Below are positions 1 through 8,644 of a DNA stretch of 64,000 nt, piece after piece (position 1 is the stretch's first letter; every line of letters begins with the position of its first letter). The stretch covers positions 28,729 to 92,728 of the forward strand of contig NZ_FRBP01000018.1 of NCBI RefSeq assembly GCF_900142645.1, given 5' to 3'. Origin of the DNA: Eubacterium callanderi. Lineage in GTDB: Bacteria > Bacillota > Clostridia > Eubacteriales > Eubacteriaceae. A program made the position numbers and the translations under genes. The notes beneath the pieces were generated by a model. That model was not told the DNA's origin. It made no database searches and saw nothing but the letters and a program-made list of their open reading frames with translations.

Positions 1-1499
1 TGCGGCAGATGAGTAATGCAGATAATCTGGTGGGTCTTGCTGAGCTCAAAAACCTTCTCCGCCACTGCCTGGGCAGTCCTTCCGCTGATGCCTGTGTCAA
101 TCTCGTCAAAAATCATAGTCTGAATCCGGTCTCGGTCGCCAAAAATGCTTTTGATACCGAGCATTATACGGGATATCTCCCCTCCCGAGGCAATTTTGCG
201 CAGCGGCTTGGGAGGCACTCCAGGATTAACTGAGATTAAAAATTCAACCTGGTCCTGTCCTTTAGGCGAGATCAGCTTCTTTTCCTGACTGATCTGTACC
301 TGTACCACCGTTTTTTCCATAGCCAGATCCTTCAGCTCACGTTCAAGGGCTTCCTTAAATACCTGTCCGGCTTTTTTGCGCATTTCATGAAGCGCAGTGG
401 TCCGGCTTTCATAGTCCCTCAGAATTTTTTTATACTGCTTCTGGAATTTTTCGATCTGCTCATCGCGGTTCATAAGGCCAGAAAGCCGTTCTTCCAAAAT
501 CGTACCATAATCCAGTATCTCTTTGATCGAGCTTCCATACTTTCGCTTGAGCCCGGTGATCACGCCAAGACGCTTTTCCACTTCATCCAGATTATTCATG
601 TCAAAGTCAATACCGTCAATATAGCTGCGGATTTCAAAGGACAGATTCTCAAGCTCCTGGTAAGCCGATTCCACCACAGCCTCATAGGCCTTAAAGCCGC
701 TGTCAATCTCCGAAATGTCCCGTATGCGGTCACCCAGCTCGGTCAACAATGCCAAGAGGGCGGTCTGGTAGGCGTTTTCGTCACCATTTAAAACCTGGTA
801 GGCTTCATTGGCGCTTCTGAAAAGCTGTTCACTGTTGACAAGAATCTTTTTATCACTCTCCAGGCTTTCTTCTTCACCGTCGATCAGCTTTGCGGCCCGA
901 ATTTCCTTGAGCTCATACAAGAACATTTCCTTCTGGCGTTCCATTTCCCGCTCATCCTTTTCAAGACCGCGGATTTTCTGACTGAGCTCCTTAAGCCTCG
1001 CAGCATCTTCCGCCACAGTGCCCAGCAGCTCCCTGGCTGGATCACCGCCAAAATCATCCAAAAGATGACGGTGGTTCTCCCGTTGAAACAGTGACTGATG
1101 CTCATGCTGTCCGTGGATATCAATCAGGTTGTCACCGATGGCCCGGAGCTGTGTTACGGTGATGATCATCCCGTCTGCCCGGCACACATTCTTCCCCTTT
1201 GTGTCAATTTCACGGGTCAAAATGAGACGCCCATCCTCTGGCTCAATACCAAATTCGGCCAGCTTGGCGGCAACTGCCTGGTTTCCGTCAATATCAAACA
1301 GCCCCTGTACCACCATTTTATCCGCACCGTGTCGGATATTGGACTTATTGCCCCTCTGCCCCAGCAGTAGCGTAAGCGCGTCGATGACAATGGATTTACC
1401 GGCACCGGTTTCCCCAGTGATCACATTGAGCCCCGGATCCAGGTCGATATTCAAGGCCTCGATCAGAGCGTAATTTTTAATGACGATATTTAACAGCAT
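1..1499 (-). CDS. recN: DNA repair protein RecN (3' end cut by window edge)
   Basis: SMC-like ATPase that acts early in recombinational repair of double-strand breaks. The reading frame stays open from an ATG at 1499 to the window edge (499 codons). The start is preceded by GGAGAGG. The Walker A motif GETGAGKS lies at residues 29-36, a long charged helical middle follows, and the last visible residues (SKTHQIICITHLP) match the ATPase end of RecN, so about 60 residues are missing. It closes a minus-strand operon (tlyA-nadK-argR-recN), 48 bp after argR, an order known from many Firmicutes. Identification is firm; only the C-terminus is unseen. Confidence 0.95.
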   Translation of the reverse strand, partial: MLLNIVIKNYALIEALNIDLDPGLNVITGETGAGKSIVIDALTLLLGQRGNKSNIRHGADKMVVQGLFDIDGNQAVAAKLAEFGIEPEDGRLILTREIDTKGKNVCRADGMIITVTQLRAIGDNLIDIHGQHEHQSLFQRENHRHLLDDFGGDPARELLGTVAEDAARLKELSQKIRGLEKDEREMERQKEMFLYELKEIRAAKLIDGEEESLESDKKILVNSEQLFRSANEAYQVLNGDENAYQTALLALLTELGDRIRDISEIDSGFKAYEAVVESAYQELENLSFEIRSYIDGIDFDMNNLDEVEKRLGVITGLKRKYGSSIKEILDYGTILEERLSGLMNRDEQIEKFQKQYKKILRDYESRTTALHEMRKKAGQVFKEALERELKDLAMEKTVVQVQISQEKKLISPKGQDQVEFLISVNPGVPPKPLRKIASGGEISRIMLGIKSIFGDRDRIQTMIFDEIDTGISGRTAQAVAEKVFELSKTHQIICITHLP

Positions 1500-1547
1500 A
1501 AAAACCTCTCCTGTGCTTTAATCTGTCGGCTATTTTACCCGATGCCG

Positions 1548-2000
1548 TCAGGGCTTCATCAATTTTTTAAAGCGGCTTACGATTTCATTGACATCATTTT
1601 GCTCCCGGACGGCGACAAAAATGGTATCGTCTCCGGCCACAGTGCCGACCACCTCACTCCACTCCATGGAATCAATGGCCAGAGCGGCCGCCTGGGCCAT
1701 AGCAGGCAACGTATGAAGCACTACTAAAAAGGTTGCTGTATCAACCGTCAAAACGGATTCCCTGAAAACTGCCACGACCCGCTCATCGTATATGGTTCCC
1801 ATATCTTTTAAGGAGGAATAGTACTGGCGTCCGTCCTGCCCCATGACCTTAATAAGCTTAAGCTCCTTAATATCCCTCGAAATCGTAGCCTGAGTCACCT
1901 TGTAGCCACTCTGTTTTAAGTGCTCGGCCAACTCTTCCTGGGTTTCAATCTGATTATTTTCAATGATTTCAATGATTTTAGTCTGTCTTGCTACTTTCAC
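1548..2000 (-). CDS. argR: Arginine repressor ArgR
   Basis: Arginine-responsive regulator of arginine biosynthesis and catabolism; the family forms hexamers. The 150-residue length is normal. The N-terminal winged helix (about 1-70) contains TQATISRDIKEL, the typical recognition region. The C-terminal part (about 80-150) contains GTVAGDDTIFVAVR, the oligomerisation and arginine-binding domain with its GT-AGDDT signature. The start is GTG at 2000 behind GGAGGTAG, five bases after the nadK stop, so the two are probably co-transcribed. Its place between nadK and recN is the usual Firmicute arrangement and says nothing special about arginine genes, none of which lie in this window. Confidence 0.95.
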   Translation of the reverse strand: MKVARQTKIIEIIENNQIETQEELAEHLKQSGYKVTQATISRDIKELKLIKVMGQDGRQYYSSLKDMGTIYDERVVAVFRESVLTVDTATFLVVLHTLPAMAQAAALAIDSMEWSEVVGTVAGDDTIFVAVREQNDVNEIVSRFKKLMKP

Positions 2001-2005
2001 GGCGT

Positions 2006-2902
2006 CTACCTCCTGTCTTTATTGCTGATATTGCTAAGCACATCGTCAGAAAGCTTTTTCCTCAGACGATCGTAGAAATTCACATTGTTGAGCCGGACTA
2101 AATTGGCCGTATAGGGTGCTTTTTTCACTATAACCTCATCCCTCGCGCCAATGGGGATAATATTCTGCCCGTCAAAGCTTACAATAATATCCCGCTCACG
2201 CTCATCAAAACGAATGGTGATATCTTCCTCTGCGGCAATCACATAAGCACGGTCGTGAAGCCGGTGCGGACAGATAGGATTGACGATCATGACGTCTGTT
2301 CCAGGCGCCACCACCGGTCCGCCAGCCGCCAGCGAATAGGCGGTCGAACCGGTCGGGCTTGCAATGATCATCCCGTCTGCTCTGAAAAAGTCGATCATGT
2401 TCTCGCCCTCTTTCCCGGCGTATGCTTTAATATCCATCATTCTAAAGCCGGTATTTTTCACAAGAACGTCGTTGAGCGCCAGAAAGGTCTCGCACTTGCC
2501 GTTTGGCCGATGTATAGAAGAGGACAGCATCATCCGCTTTTCAAGGAAGAACTCGCCATCGCACAGAGCCTCTAACAGGTGCTCATAGTTGGAAGCCTCT
2601 CCTTCTGTCAAAAAGCCCAGCTTTCCAAGGTTAATGCCGAAAAGGGGCATGTCGTAAATGCAGGATGCCCTGGCAACAGACAGCAGTGTTCCGTCTCCGC
2701 CCAATACCACGATGCAGTCCGGCTTCTTGTAAAATTCATCCTTGGAATAGATGCTCACCCCAGGATCTCCATCCGGCTCCATCTGATGATTGAGCAGAGC
2801 GACCTGTATTCCACGCCTTCTTAGGTAGCGGATACACTTAGCAGCCATTTCCACACTATCGCTTTTATCACAATTGAGATAGATGCCAACTTCATTCATC
2901 AT
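2006..2902 (-). CDS. nadK: NAD kinase
   Basis: Phosphorylates NAD+ to NADP+ in the cytoplasm. Diagnostic motifs are present: VVLGGDGTLL (phosphate loop), INLGKLGFLTEGE, and SPTGSTAYSLAAGGPVV of the NAD-binding core. Length is about 298 residues, normal for the family. The gene overlaps the end of tlyA, so translation is probably coupled. The start is uncertain: in-frame ATGs lie at 2914, 2902 and 2899. I prefer 2902 or 2899 because GGGGA sits six bases upstream of 2902, and because the extra MGKA residues are encoded by tlyA sequence. Function is certain from the motifs. Confidence 0.93.
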   Translation of the reverse strand: MMNEVGIYLNCDKSDSVEMAAKCIRYLRRRGIQVALLNHQMEPDGDPGVSIYSKDEFYKKPDCIVVLGGDGTLLSVARASCIYDMPLFGINLGKLGFLTEGEASNYEHLLEALCDGEFFLEKRMMLSSSIHRPNGKCETFLALNDVLVKNTGFRMMDIKAYAGKEGENMIDFFRADGMIIASPTGSTAYSLAAGGPVVAPGTDVMIVNPICPHRLHDRAYVIAAEEDITIRFDERERDIIVSFDGQNIIPIGARDEVIVKKAPYTANLVRLNNVNFYDRLRKKLSDDVLSNISNKDRR

Positions 2903-3743
2903 TGCTTTCCCCATCTTTCTTGCTATAGGCGCTGTGGGCTGTATTGACTACCTGCTCAATCAATTGTTCACGGTTTTCAAGCCCGGCAGTCTCAGATTCT
3001 GTCAATTTCTCGACAAAGCAGAGAAATTCAATATTCCCCTTAGGCCCCTGTATAGGTGAATAATCTAACCCCAAAACCTTAAAATGCTTTTCCATAATCT
3101 GTGTAAGTGTCCTGTCCAGTACCTCCTGATGGATCTTTTTATCCCGGACAACACCCTTCTTACCCACCTTATCGCGCCCTGCTTCAAACTGGGGCTTAAT
3201 AAGCCAGATACCCTTTCCACCATCCTTTAAAAACAAGCGGATCGCGTCCAGAAGCTTTGTGATTGAAATAAAGGAGACATCCATAACCGTTCCGTCCACA
3301 CTATCCGGGATCGCGCCTTTTTCCAGATTTCTAAAATTCGTGCGTTCCATGGACACTACGCGTTCATTTCCTCGGAGACGCCAGTCAAGCTGGCCATATC
3401 CTACATCCACCGAGTATACTTTTGCGGCGCCATTTTGCAGCAGACAGTCTGTAAAGCCCCCGGTCGATGCACCGATATCAAGGAAAATACCATCCTGTAC
3501 CGGAAACGGAAAAACCGAAAGTCCTTTTTCCAGCTTGAGTCCTCCCCGGCTCACATAAGGGATGGGATTGCCCTTGATCTCGATAACGGATGGGTCTAAG
3601 TCCACCGCCAGCTGATCCCCTGCTTTATCCTTGACTTGGCCGCCCACCATAACCAGCCCGGCCATAATGGCTTTTTTAGCTTTTTCCCGAGAATCAAAAA
3701 AGCCGTGATCAACGAGATATTTATCAAATCGTTCTTTTTTCAT
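2892..3743 (-). CDS. TlyA family RNA 2'-O-methyltransferase (S4 + FtsJ-like)
   Basis: Predicted S-adenosylmethionine-dependent RNA methyltransferase, TlyA/YqxC type. An S4 RNA-binding domain (about residues 4-60, with RFDKYLVDHGF and SREKAKKAIMAG) is followed by a Rossmann methyltransferase with the SAM loop FLDIGASTGGFTD and the TlyA-typical VGYGQLDWRL. The 283-residue length is close to the family norm. In mycobacteria TlyA methylates 16S and 23S rRNA; the substrate here is not known. It overlaps nadK and follows oapA by 68 bp. The ribosome binding site is weak (AAAG..AG), and a GGGCTGT...ACAGCCC hairpin overlaps the oapA stop just upstream, so its expression may be partly independent. Confidence 0.9.
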   Translation of the reverse strand: MKKERFDKYLVDHGFFDSREKAKKAIMAGLVMVGGQVKDKAGDQLAVDLDPSVIEIKGNPIPYVSRGGLKLEKGLSVFPFPVQDGIFLDIGASTGGFTDCLLQNGAAKVYSVDVGYGQLDWRLRGNERVVSMERTNFRNLEKGAIPDSVDGTVMDVSFISITKLLDAIRLFLKDGGKGIWLIKPQFEAGRDKVGKKGVVRDKKIHQEVLDRTLTQIMEKHFKVLGLDYSPIQGPKGNIEFLCFVEKLTESETAGLENREQLIEQVVNTAHSAYSKKDGESNDE

Positions 3744-3811
3744 ACATTCTACTTTCTATTTATAAAATGATACCGGTCTGCCGGCATAATAAGTCCATCA
3801 AAACCGGGCTG

Positions 3812-4393
3812 TTATTCACAGCCCTTGAATAAAATCTTAACGGTTGCCACAGGCACTGAAAAGCCGTGGATAATCGAGGTACTGTTCTTCATTGCCAGGT
3901 CCTTGCCAAGAGCCTTGCCGCCAACCGTCAGGCAGGCAATGCACCCGCTCATTACCAGACTCAAAACAACCGCGTTAAAGAGCGGATAAAAGCGCAGAAG
4001 CTGTGTGGCAATGCTGACGCCCGTAGCGCCACTGACAATGCCGCAGATATCCCCGATAACATCATTACAGACATTTGACACCCGCGGAGCATTTCTGACC
4101 AAAGAGACCGCTGTCTTAGCACCCTTTAGCTTTTTGGCGGCCATGGCATTAAAAGGCTCAATATTAACCGCTGTCACGGCCACACCCACAATATCCGCCA
4201 GTATCCCAAAAGCAATAATGGCAAATAAAATAAGGAAAGAAATCAGAAGACCCGTATGGGCTAAAAGCGTATCTGAAATATAAGTGACCAGCATGGTCGA
4301 AAAGAAGGTTCCAATGGAAACTCCGATCACCCAATGGCGGTGCTTGCGCTCTTTTAATTCCTTTTTAGACAAATTTTTCTTGTTTGTTTTCAT
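3812..4393 (-). CDS. oapA: OLE-associated membrane protein OapA
   Basis: About 193 residues with a strongly basic N-terminus (KKNLSKKELKERKHRHW) and roughly four hydrophobic segments (about 22-42, 48-72, 115-135, 140-165). The segment CNDVIGDICG contains a D-x3-D pattern like the one conserved in OapA, the membrane protein that binds OLE RNA. The gene starts 19 bases after the terminator hairpin of a ~620-nt structured RNA and lies directly before tlyA-nadK-argR-recN, the known neighbourhood of oapA. The start is ATG 4393 behind GGAG at five bases; a TTG at 4396 would be too close. In Bacillus halodurans OapA carries OLE RNA to the membrane and affects alcohol, cold and Mg2+ tolerance. The same role here is inferred. 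Confidence 0.82.
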   Translation of the reverse strand: MKTNKKNLSKKELKERKHRHWVIGVSIGTFFSTMLVTYISDTLLAHTGLLISFLILFAIIAFGILADIVGVAVTAVNIEPFNAMAAKKLKGAKTAVSLVRNAPRVSNVCNDVIGDICGIVSGATGVSIATQLLRFYPLFNAVVLSLVMSGCIACLTVGGKALGKDLAMKNSTSIIHGFSVPVATVKILFKGCE

Positions 4394-4411
4394 CAATTCT
4401 CCAGTTTTAAA

Positions 4412-4447
4412 CTAAAAAGAAAGGAATTATGCGACGCATAATTCCTT
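4412..4447 (-). terminator. Terminator ending OLE RNA
   Basis: On the minus strand a 12-bp perfect stem AAGGAATTATGC / GCATAATTCCTT with loop GTC is followed by TTTCTTTTT. It lies between the RNA gene and the oapA start, so oapA is translated from read-through or from a weak internal promoter. Confidence 0.88.
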
Positions 4448-5035
4448 CACATTCTTTCATGGGGTGGTAGCATAATGAGTAAACTTTGCGACATAGGTTC
4501 AGTAGGATTTCCCAAAACATGACTAAGACGTCGCCGTCAAAGCGGTTTCCCTTTACATGTAGTCTGCAGCGTCACCGGATGCAGGACTGAATTACCACTA
4601 AGTGTGCACTATAATCCCCACTATACCTCTTGCGAGCAGTCTAGGAGTTTTCCTCGACAACACCCATTGATCCTTAGCCTCTTTTGCAGATTAGGTTTCG
4701 AACGCAATATTTTATACTCTCCGGGCCCTGGAAATTATAAAACTGTCAGCCCATCCACCTAAGCCACTCAAGGCAGGCTACACTGTTTCAGTACTCCATT
4801 CCACTACAGAATGAAACACATTCACAGGTTTTCCCTATCATTAGACAGGTCTCCACGGAAGCAGGGTCAGAAGCCCACATGCCATTGCAGGTTGCCCCAT
4901 CTTCCTTAACCCCCGGTGAACACCCCCAACTGGGCGTCAAAAGCATTCACAAGGGACTTCATCGATATGCCCTTCGACGGATTTTTAGGCCCGCCCTGGT
5001 GATCAACAGTGCCGACTAGAATACTGCACCACCTG
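4412..5035 (-). ncRNA. ole: OLE RNA (ornate, large, extremophilic RNA)
   Basis: A ~620-nt stretch with no plausible reading frame on the minus strand, bounded by a good sigma-A promoter and a perfect terminator hairpin, sits directly upstream of an OapA-like membrane protein gene. Size (OLE is about 610 nt), orientation and neighbours (oapA, tlyA, nadK, argR, recN) match OLE RNA. No tRNA-like ends (tmRNA) and no RNase P core were recognised. Known OLE RNAs are abundant, bind OapA and OapB, and localise to the membrane. I could not align it to the OLE covariance model; a hit there would settle the call. Confidence 0.78.
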
Positions 5036-5041
5036 TATAAG

Positions 5042-5070
5042 ATTATATCACCTTCCTTTCTTTACGACAA
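5042..5070 (-). promoter_or_regulatory. Promoter of OLE RNA
   Basis: On the minus strand TTGTCG (5070-5065), a 17-base spacer and a perfect TATAAT (5047-5042) predict a start near 5035. This fixes the 5' end of the RNA and gives a transcript of about 620 nt. Confidence 0.8.
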
Positions 5071-5287
5071 GCGAAAAACTGTATAAATATGTAAAGATTA
5101 AACAATATTTAAGCTGCTTTTCCCAAAATGCGTGAATATTGGGTGTATATGCGCCAGAGCATCCTCTAAAATCATATTTCGCTCTCCCCATTTTTTATCG
5201 TCAAACTTTTGTAATACAGGTATTTCGTTTTTCTTAAAGCCCCTGTGGTAAAATGTAATAATCAAAGCACAAAAAGGTTGTTAAACA

Positions 5288-6202
5288 ATGAAAAGACTTA
5301 TCGACGGCGCCGGAACCATCGGTCTGGTATACAGCTGGCTTTTATCCAGCCTGCAACAAGTCGATGTCTTGTTCCGCTCTCAACGTATCAGAGAAGCTCA
5401 AAAAAGGCTATGATCTCATGCTTATCGATAAATGTGAAAAACTGGAAATACTGAAGCGTTTCCACTACATCCCCAAATCGTTACCGGGCTCAAAGACAAT
5501 TATGACCTGATCTTTGTTACTGTCAACCGCTTCCAGCTACCAGCCATTATTCCAGAATTAAAAGATAAAAAAGGAGACGTTCTCTTAATTTTTATGCAGA
5601 ACCACTGGGTCATTGAGTCAGAGCTCCAACCCTTTTTTGCACCAGCGGAATATCTGTTGGCTTTTCCATCACAGGTGAGCGGGGAGGAAGCTCCGATTCG
5701 TCGGTTGAGACTATTGTCTTTTCTGAAGACACCCTGTTGGGTGAAAGCAGCGGCCAGATAATCGACCGCTTAATTGTTTTAAAGGCAGCTTTTGGCTGCA
5801 GCTCCCTGCGCATCAGGCTTCAGGCGGATATAACTGACTGGATCCGGGTCCACTATCTCCAACATTATGTCAATGCAGGCGCTATCTTAGAGGTCGGCAC
5901 CTATGACCGTTTTGCCCATTCACCAAAGAGGATAGCCCGGATGTTAAAGCTTACAGAAAAAGGGTTCAGATATGTGCTTCTCTTGGGCTGATCTTAAAAA
6001 TATCTTTTCTGCGCCATTATTTAAACTTCCTCTTCCCATCATCTCCCTGGCCATGCAGAAAATGTTTAAAAATCCGAACACTCAAAACATGATTAAAAAC
6101 CATATGCTTCAAGGCCTGTCTGAATGGATTGACGGTTATTACGAAGTTCTGAAAACAGGCACAGAGTGCGGTGTCCACATGCCACCTGGTCCTCATACGT
6201 GA
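5288..6202 (+). pseudogene. Ketopantoate-reductase-like pseudogene (ApbA/PanE family)
   Basis: Pieces in several frames together resemble a ketopantoate-reductase-like dehydrogenase of about 310 residues. Frame 1 starts at ATG 5288 with the nucleotide-binding loop DGAGTIGLVYSWLL and stops at 5413. Another frame continues with KKGYDLMLIDK, NYDLIFVTVNRFQLPAIIPEL and PFFAPAEYLLAFPSQ. A shift near 5685 leads to ETIVFSEDTLLGESSGQIIDRL and HSPKRIARML. A shift near 5985 leads to the C-terminal helical part, which ends at 6202. At least three frameshifts make it non-functional. The family reduces ketopantoate or related 2-keto acids with NADPH; the true substrate of the ancestor is unknown. It is divergent from OLE RNA. 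Confidence 0.8.
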
Positions 6203-6225
6203 CAGCTGTCGGCCAATATCAACAT

Positions 6226-6263
6226 CAAAAAGAGCAGCCGCATTAAAAGCGGCTGCTCTTTTT
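6226..6263. terminator. Bidirectional terminator between pseudogene and MFS gene
   Basis: AAAAGAGCAGCCGC and GCGGCTGCTCTTTTT form a 14-bp stem with loop ATTAAAA. A-runs and T-runs on both sides allow it to end both convergent genes; it overlaps the MFS stop codon. Confidence 0.85.
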
Positions 6264-7803
6264 ATGGCTTTGTTTTCCAAAGCAAAGGCGCTTCCTTCAT
6301 AAGACACGAGGCTACAATGCCCAGAATACCTGCTGCCACACAGATCAGGAAAACATGATCTACCGACATCGCAATGACTTCTTTAGCCTGCCCCAGCAGC
6401 GTATTAAAACCATCGACAAGGATTGCCGGTATACCTGTGCGAATCTGGTCGACCGCATCTGCGTTAATAATAACCTGAGGATTTTTCAGGAGCGCCGTGA
6501 CTGTATCCGGAAGGCTGCCCACATCCAGATTTGACATTCCCTTTGTCAGTCCTTCGTTCATGACTGCCCCGCACATCGAAGATCCCACTGTCCCGCCAAT
6601 ATTTCTAAAAAACAGCACTGACGAAGTCACCGTTCCTATCTGGGGCGGAGGGCAGGCATTTTGAGCGTTGACATTCGCGATGGGCATGCTCATGCCAATG
6701 CCAAAACCCAGGATCGACATATACGTAACTATCAACACGTAAGGCGTGCCTGCCCCAATGTGCGAAAGCAGAAACGCACCAAGCAAAAGAATGACAAAAG
6801 ATACAACTGACAATCTTGGCGCTTTTCCGTATTTCGAAATCATTCTGCCAGTAAAATTACTGGCAATCAACAGAGCCAGCATCATGGGAATGGTCGTAAT
6901 GCCCGATGCCGTTGCTGAAATTCCCATAACGCCCTGGGCATAATAGGGCAGATAAACGATGGCGGCAAGCATAACAAACTGAGCTAAAAAGGCGGTCGCA
7001 AAAGAAAAGCTGATGGCCCTGTTAGTCAAAAATGACAGCGGTATAATGGGGTTCATAGCCCTTTTCTCATGAAATCCAAATCCGATCAGTACCAGTACCG
7101 AGAACAAAAGTGCCAGATTCATGTGAAGAGAAAACCAGCCAATTTCCTTACCTGCCAGACTCAAAACCAACAGCAGAGGAATCACACCCATAGCTAACAG
7201 AAAAATTCCCAAAACATCCAAGCTTTTACGGTTGTTTTTAATTCCTGGAAGCGCTATGCCAATCAGTACAGCGGCTGCAATACCAATGGGCAAATTCATA
7301 TAAAAAATCCACCGCCAGCCTAAATGATCTGAAAAGAACCCTCCAGCCAGAGGTCCTATGACGCTGGCCAGTCCATACATTGATGAAACGATCCCCATAT
7401 ATTTCCCTCTTTTTTGTGGTGGAAATACATCCGCAATCACAGTAAATACACTCGCTGCAATTAAACCTCCACCAATCCCCTGGAGACCTCTGAACGCAAT
7501 GAGTTGAAAAATATTCTGAGATATTCCGCAAAGCATTGAAAACAGGCTAAAAGCAATGATTCCACTCATAAAAAGTGGCTTATGACCATAAATATCCGCA
7601 ATACCGCCACAGATTAATGTCGCCATTGTTGAGCAAAGCATGTAGGCTGTAAAAGGCCATGCATAATAAGCCATACCGCCTAAATCCTCGATAATAGGCT
7701 TCATCGCAGTACTGACAACTGTCGAGTCAAGGGCTGCCAGCAAAAGGCTGACCATTACACCGATCAAAATCAATGTAGTTGATGTATTATCTGTTTTTTT
7801 CAT
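6262..7803 (-). CDS. MFS multidrug efflux transporter, DHA2 (EmrB/QacA) family
   Basis: Proton-driven drug exporter of the 14-helix DHA2 type, about 513 residues. Seen: about 14 hydrophobic segments, LDSTVVSTAMKPI in helix 1 (the LDxTVVNVALP signature), the motif-A-like loop ADIYGHKPLF between helices 2 and 3, and GPLAGGFFSDHLGWRWIFYMNLPIG (motif C region). The start is ATG 7803 behind AAGGA at nine bases; an upstream in-frame ATG at 7824 lacks a site. It lies downstream of a padR gene in the same direction, and both promoters carry GATACTAGTATC-like palindromes, so PadR probably represses it. The substrate cannot be told from sequence. Confidence 0.9.
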   Translation of the reverse strand: MKKTDNTSTTLILIGVMVSLLLAALDSTVVSTAMKPIIEDLGGMAYYAWPFTAYMLCSTMATLICGGIADIYGHKPLFMSGIIAFSLFSMLCGISQNIFQLIAFRGLQGIGGGLIAASVFTVIADVFPPQKRGKYMGIVSSMYGLASVIGPLAGGFFSDHLGWRWIFYMNLPIGIAAAVLIGIALPGIKNNRKSLDVLGIFLLAMGVIPLLLVLSLAGKEIGWFSLHMNLALLFSVLVLIGFGFHEKRAMNPIIPLSFLTNRAISFSFATAFLAQFVMLAAIVYLPYYAQGVMGISATASGITTIPMMLALLIASNFTGRMISKYGKAPRLSVVSFVILLLGAFLLSHIGAGTPYVLIVTYMSILGFGIGMSMPIANVNAQNACPPPQIGTVTSSVLFFRNIGGTVGSSMCGAVMNEGLTKGMSNLDVGSLPDTVTALLKNPQVIINADAVDQIRTGIPAILVDGFNTLLGQAKEVIAMSVDHVFLICVAAGILGIVASCLMKEAPLLWKTKP

Positions 7804-7828
7804 TAAAATAAATCCTTCTTTCATCTAC

Positions 7829-7920
7829 TTGATACTAGTATCAACGATACTATTAAACTTAAAATAAAACCGCATTAGAGGCGGAATAATCTCTTTTATA
7901 CTACTATCGAATATACTATA
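7829..7920 (-). promoter_or_regulatory. PadR operator cluster upstream of the MFS gene
   Basis: A perfect 16-bp palindrome TTGATACTAGTATCAA lies at 7829-7844, 25 bp before the MFS start. Related half-sites follow at 7846-7854 (GATACTATT) and 7897-7920 (TATACTACTATCG, TATACTATA). The same ACTAGTATC element recurs in the padR promoter (8487-8510). This suggests direct control of both genes by PadR. Confidence 0.65.
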
Positions 7921-7924
7921 AAGT

Positions 7925-7962
7925 TAAAAACAAACGGATAAACGGTAATGCCAGTCATCCGT
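7925..7962 (-). terminator. Terminator after padR
   Basis: On the minus strand ACGGAT...ATCCGT (7962-7934) closes a hairpin followed by TTGTTTTT. The stem begins inside the padR stop region, separating padR from the MFS transcript. Confidence 0.65.
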
Positions 7963-8470
7963 AATAATTCTCTTTAAATTCTTTAATCCAATCACAAAAC
8001 AGCAGGTACATTCTACGGTTCAAATCAATGACCGAAGTTCCCTGATATACCAAAGGTCCCTTTGCCACTGTTTCAAGCCGATGCGCTTTGTCAAAAAAAG
8101 TCTGATATAATTGATCAAGCATTGCTTTTCCAGTCGCATCATCAAGCTTTTCAATATTCGCAATAAATGCCGTAAAAGGCAGATAGACCGTTTCGGGCTT
8201 ATCAATACATTTCTCCATCAAATCGAAAAAGCAGGCCTTTCCTTTTTCGTTTATGGTGTAGATGGTTTTTTGCGGCATTTCCCCTTCTTTAACCACCTCT
8301 CCATCAATATATCCCCGTTCGCAGAGTGTCACAAGATTTCGATAAATAGAGGGGGTGCTGATCTTAGTCCACCGTTTGATATAGCGGCTGTCCATAACTT
8401 TTTGCATTTCATAAGCGTTCATGGGCTGTTCCATTAAAACACCCAGAATTAATAAATTTACTGTCGACAT
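7955..8470 (-). CDS. PadR family transcriptional regulator
   Basis: Winged-helix repressor of about 171 residues. It begins with MSTVNLLILGVLMEQPMNAYEMQKVMD, the classic PadR N-terminus, and continues with a wing region (TLCERGYIDGEVVKEGEMPQKTIYTINEKG) and a C-terminal helical dimerisation domain. The start is ATG 8470 behind AAGGAG; an upstream in-frame start at 8572 would run through the promoter. The promoter is TTGACT-17-TATACT (8539-8511), with ACTAGTATC sites directly downstream of the -10. It neighbours a DHA2 efflux gene with the same operators, a common autoregulated PadR/efflux pair that responds to a toxic compound. Confidence 0.9.
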   Translation of the reverse strand: MSTVNLLILGVLMEQPMNAYEMQKVMDSRYIKRWTKISTPSIYRNLVTLCERGYIDGEVVKEGEMPQKTIYTINEKGKACFFDLMEKCIDKPETVYLPFTAFIANIEKLDDATGKAMLDQLYQTFFDKAHRLETVAKGPLVYQGTSVIDLNRRMYLLFCDWIKEFKENYYG

Positions 8471-8486
8471 CACTTCTCCTTCGACA

Positions 8487-8539
8487 ACTAGTATAATCGA
8501 GACTAGTATCAGTATAGACCATCTTTTAGAAAAAGTCAA
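8487..8539 (-). promoter_or_regulatory. padR promoter with autoregulatory operators
   Basis: -35 TTGACT (8539-8534), 17-bp spacer, -10 TATACT (8516-8511). Two ACTAGTAT elements at 8502-8510 and 8487-8494 cover the transcription start, matching the palindrome in front of the MFS gene. Confidence 0.65.
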
Positions 8540-8644
8540 TCCCAAATTCAGAGCATAGTCTTTTACAAACATACTTAAATAGCTTCACCAATTTCATACA
8601 ATGTGATATAATAAGACCATATAATATAATTGGAGGTGTAACAA

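Noticed and set aside
4412..5035. tmRNA, RNase P RNA or 6S RNA in the large non-coding region
   Set aside because: No tRNA-like ends or tag frame, no recognisable RNase P core, and the size and neighbours fit OLE RNA better.
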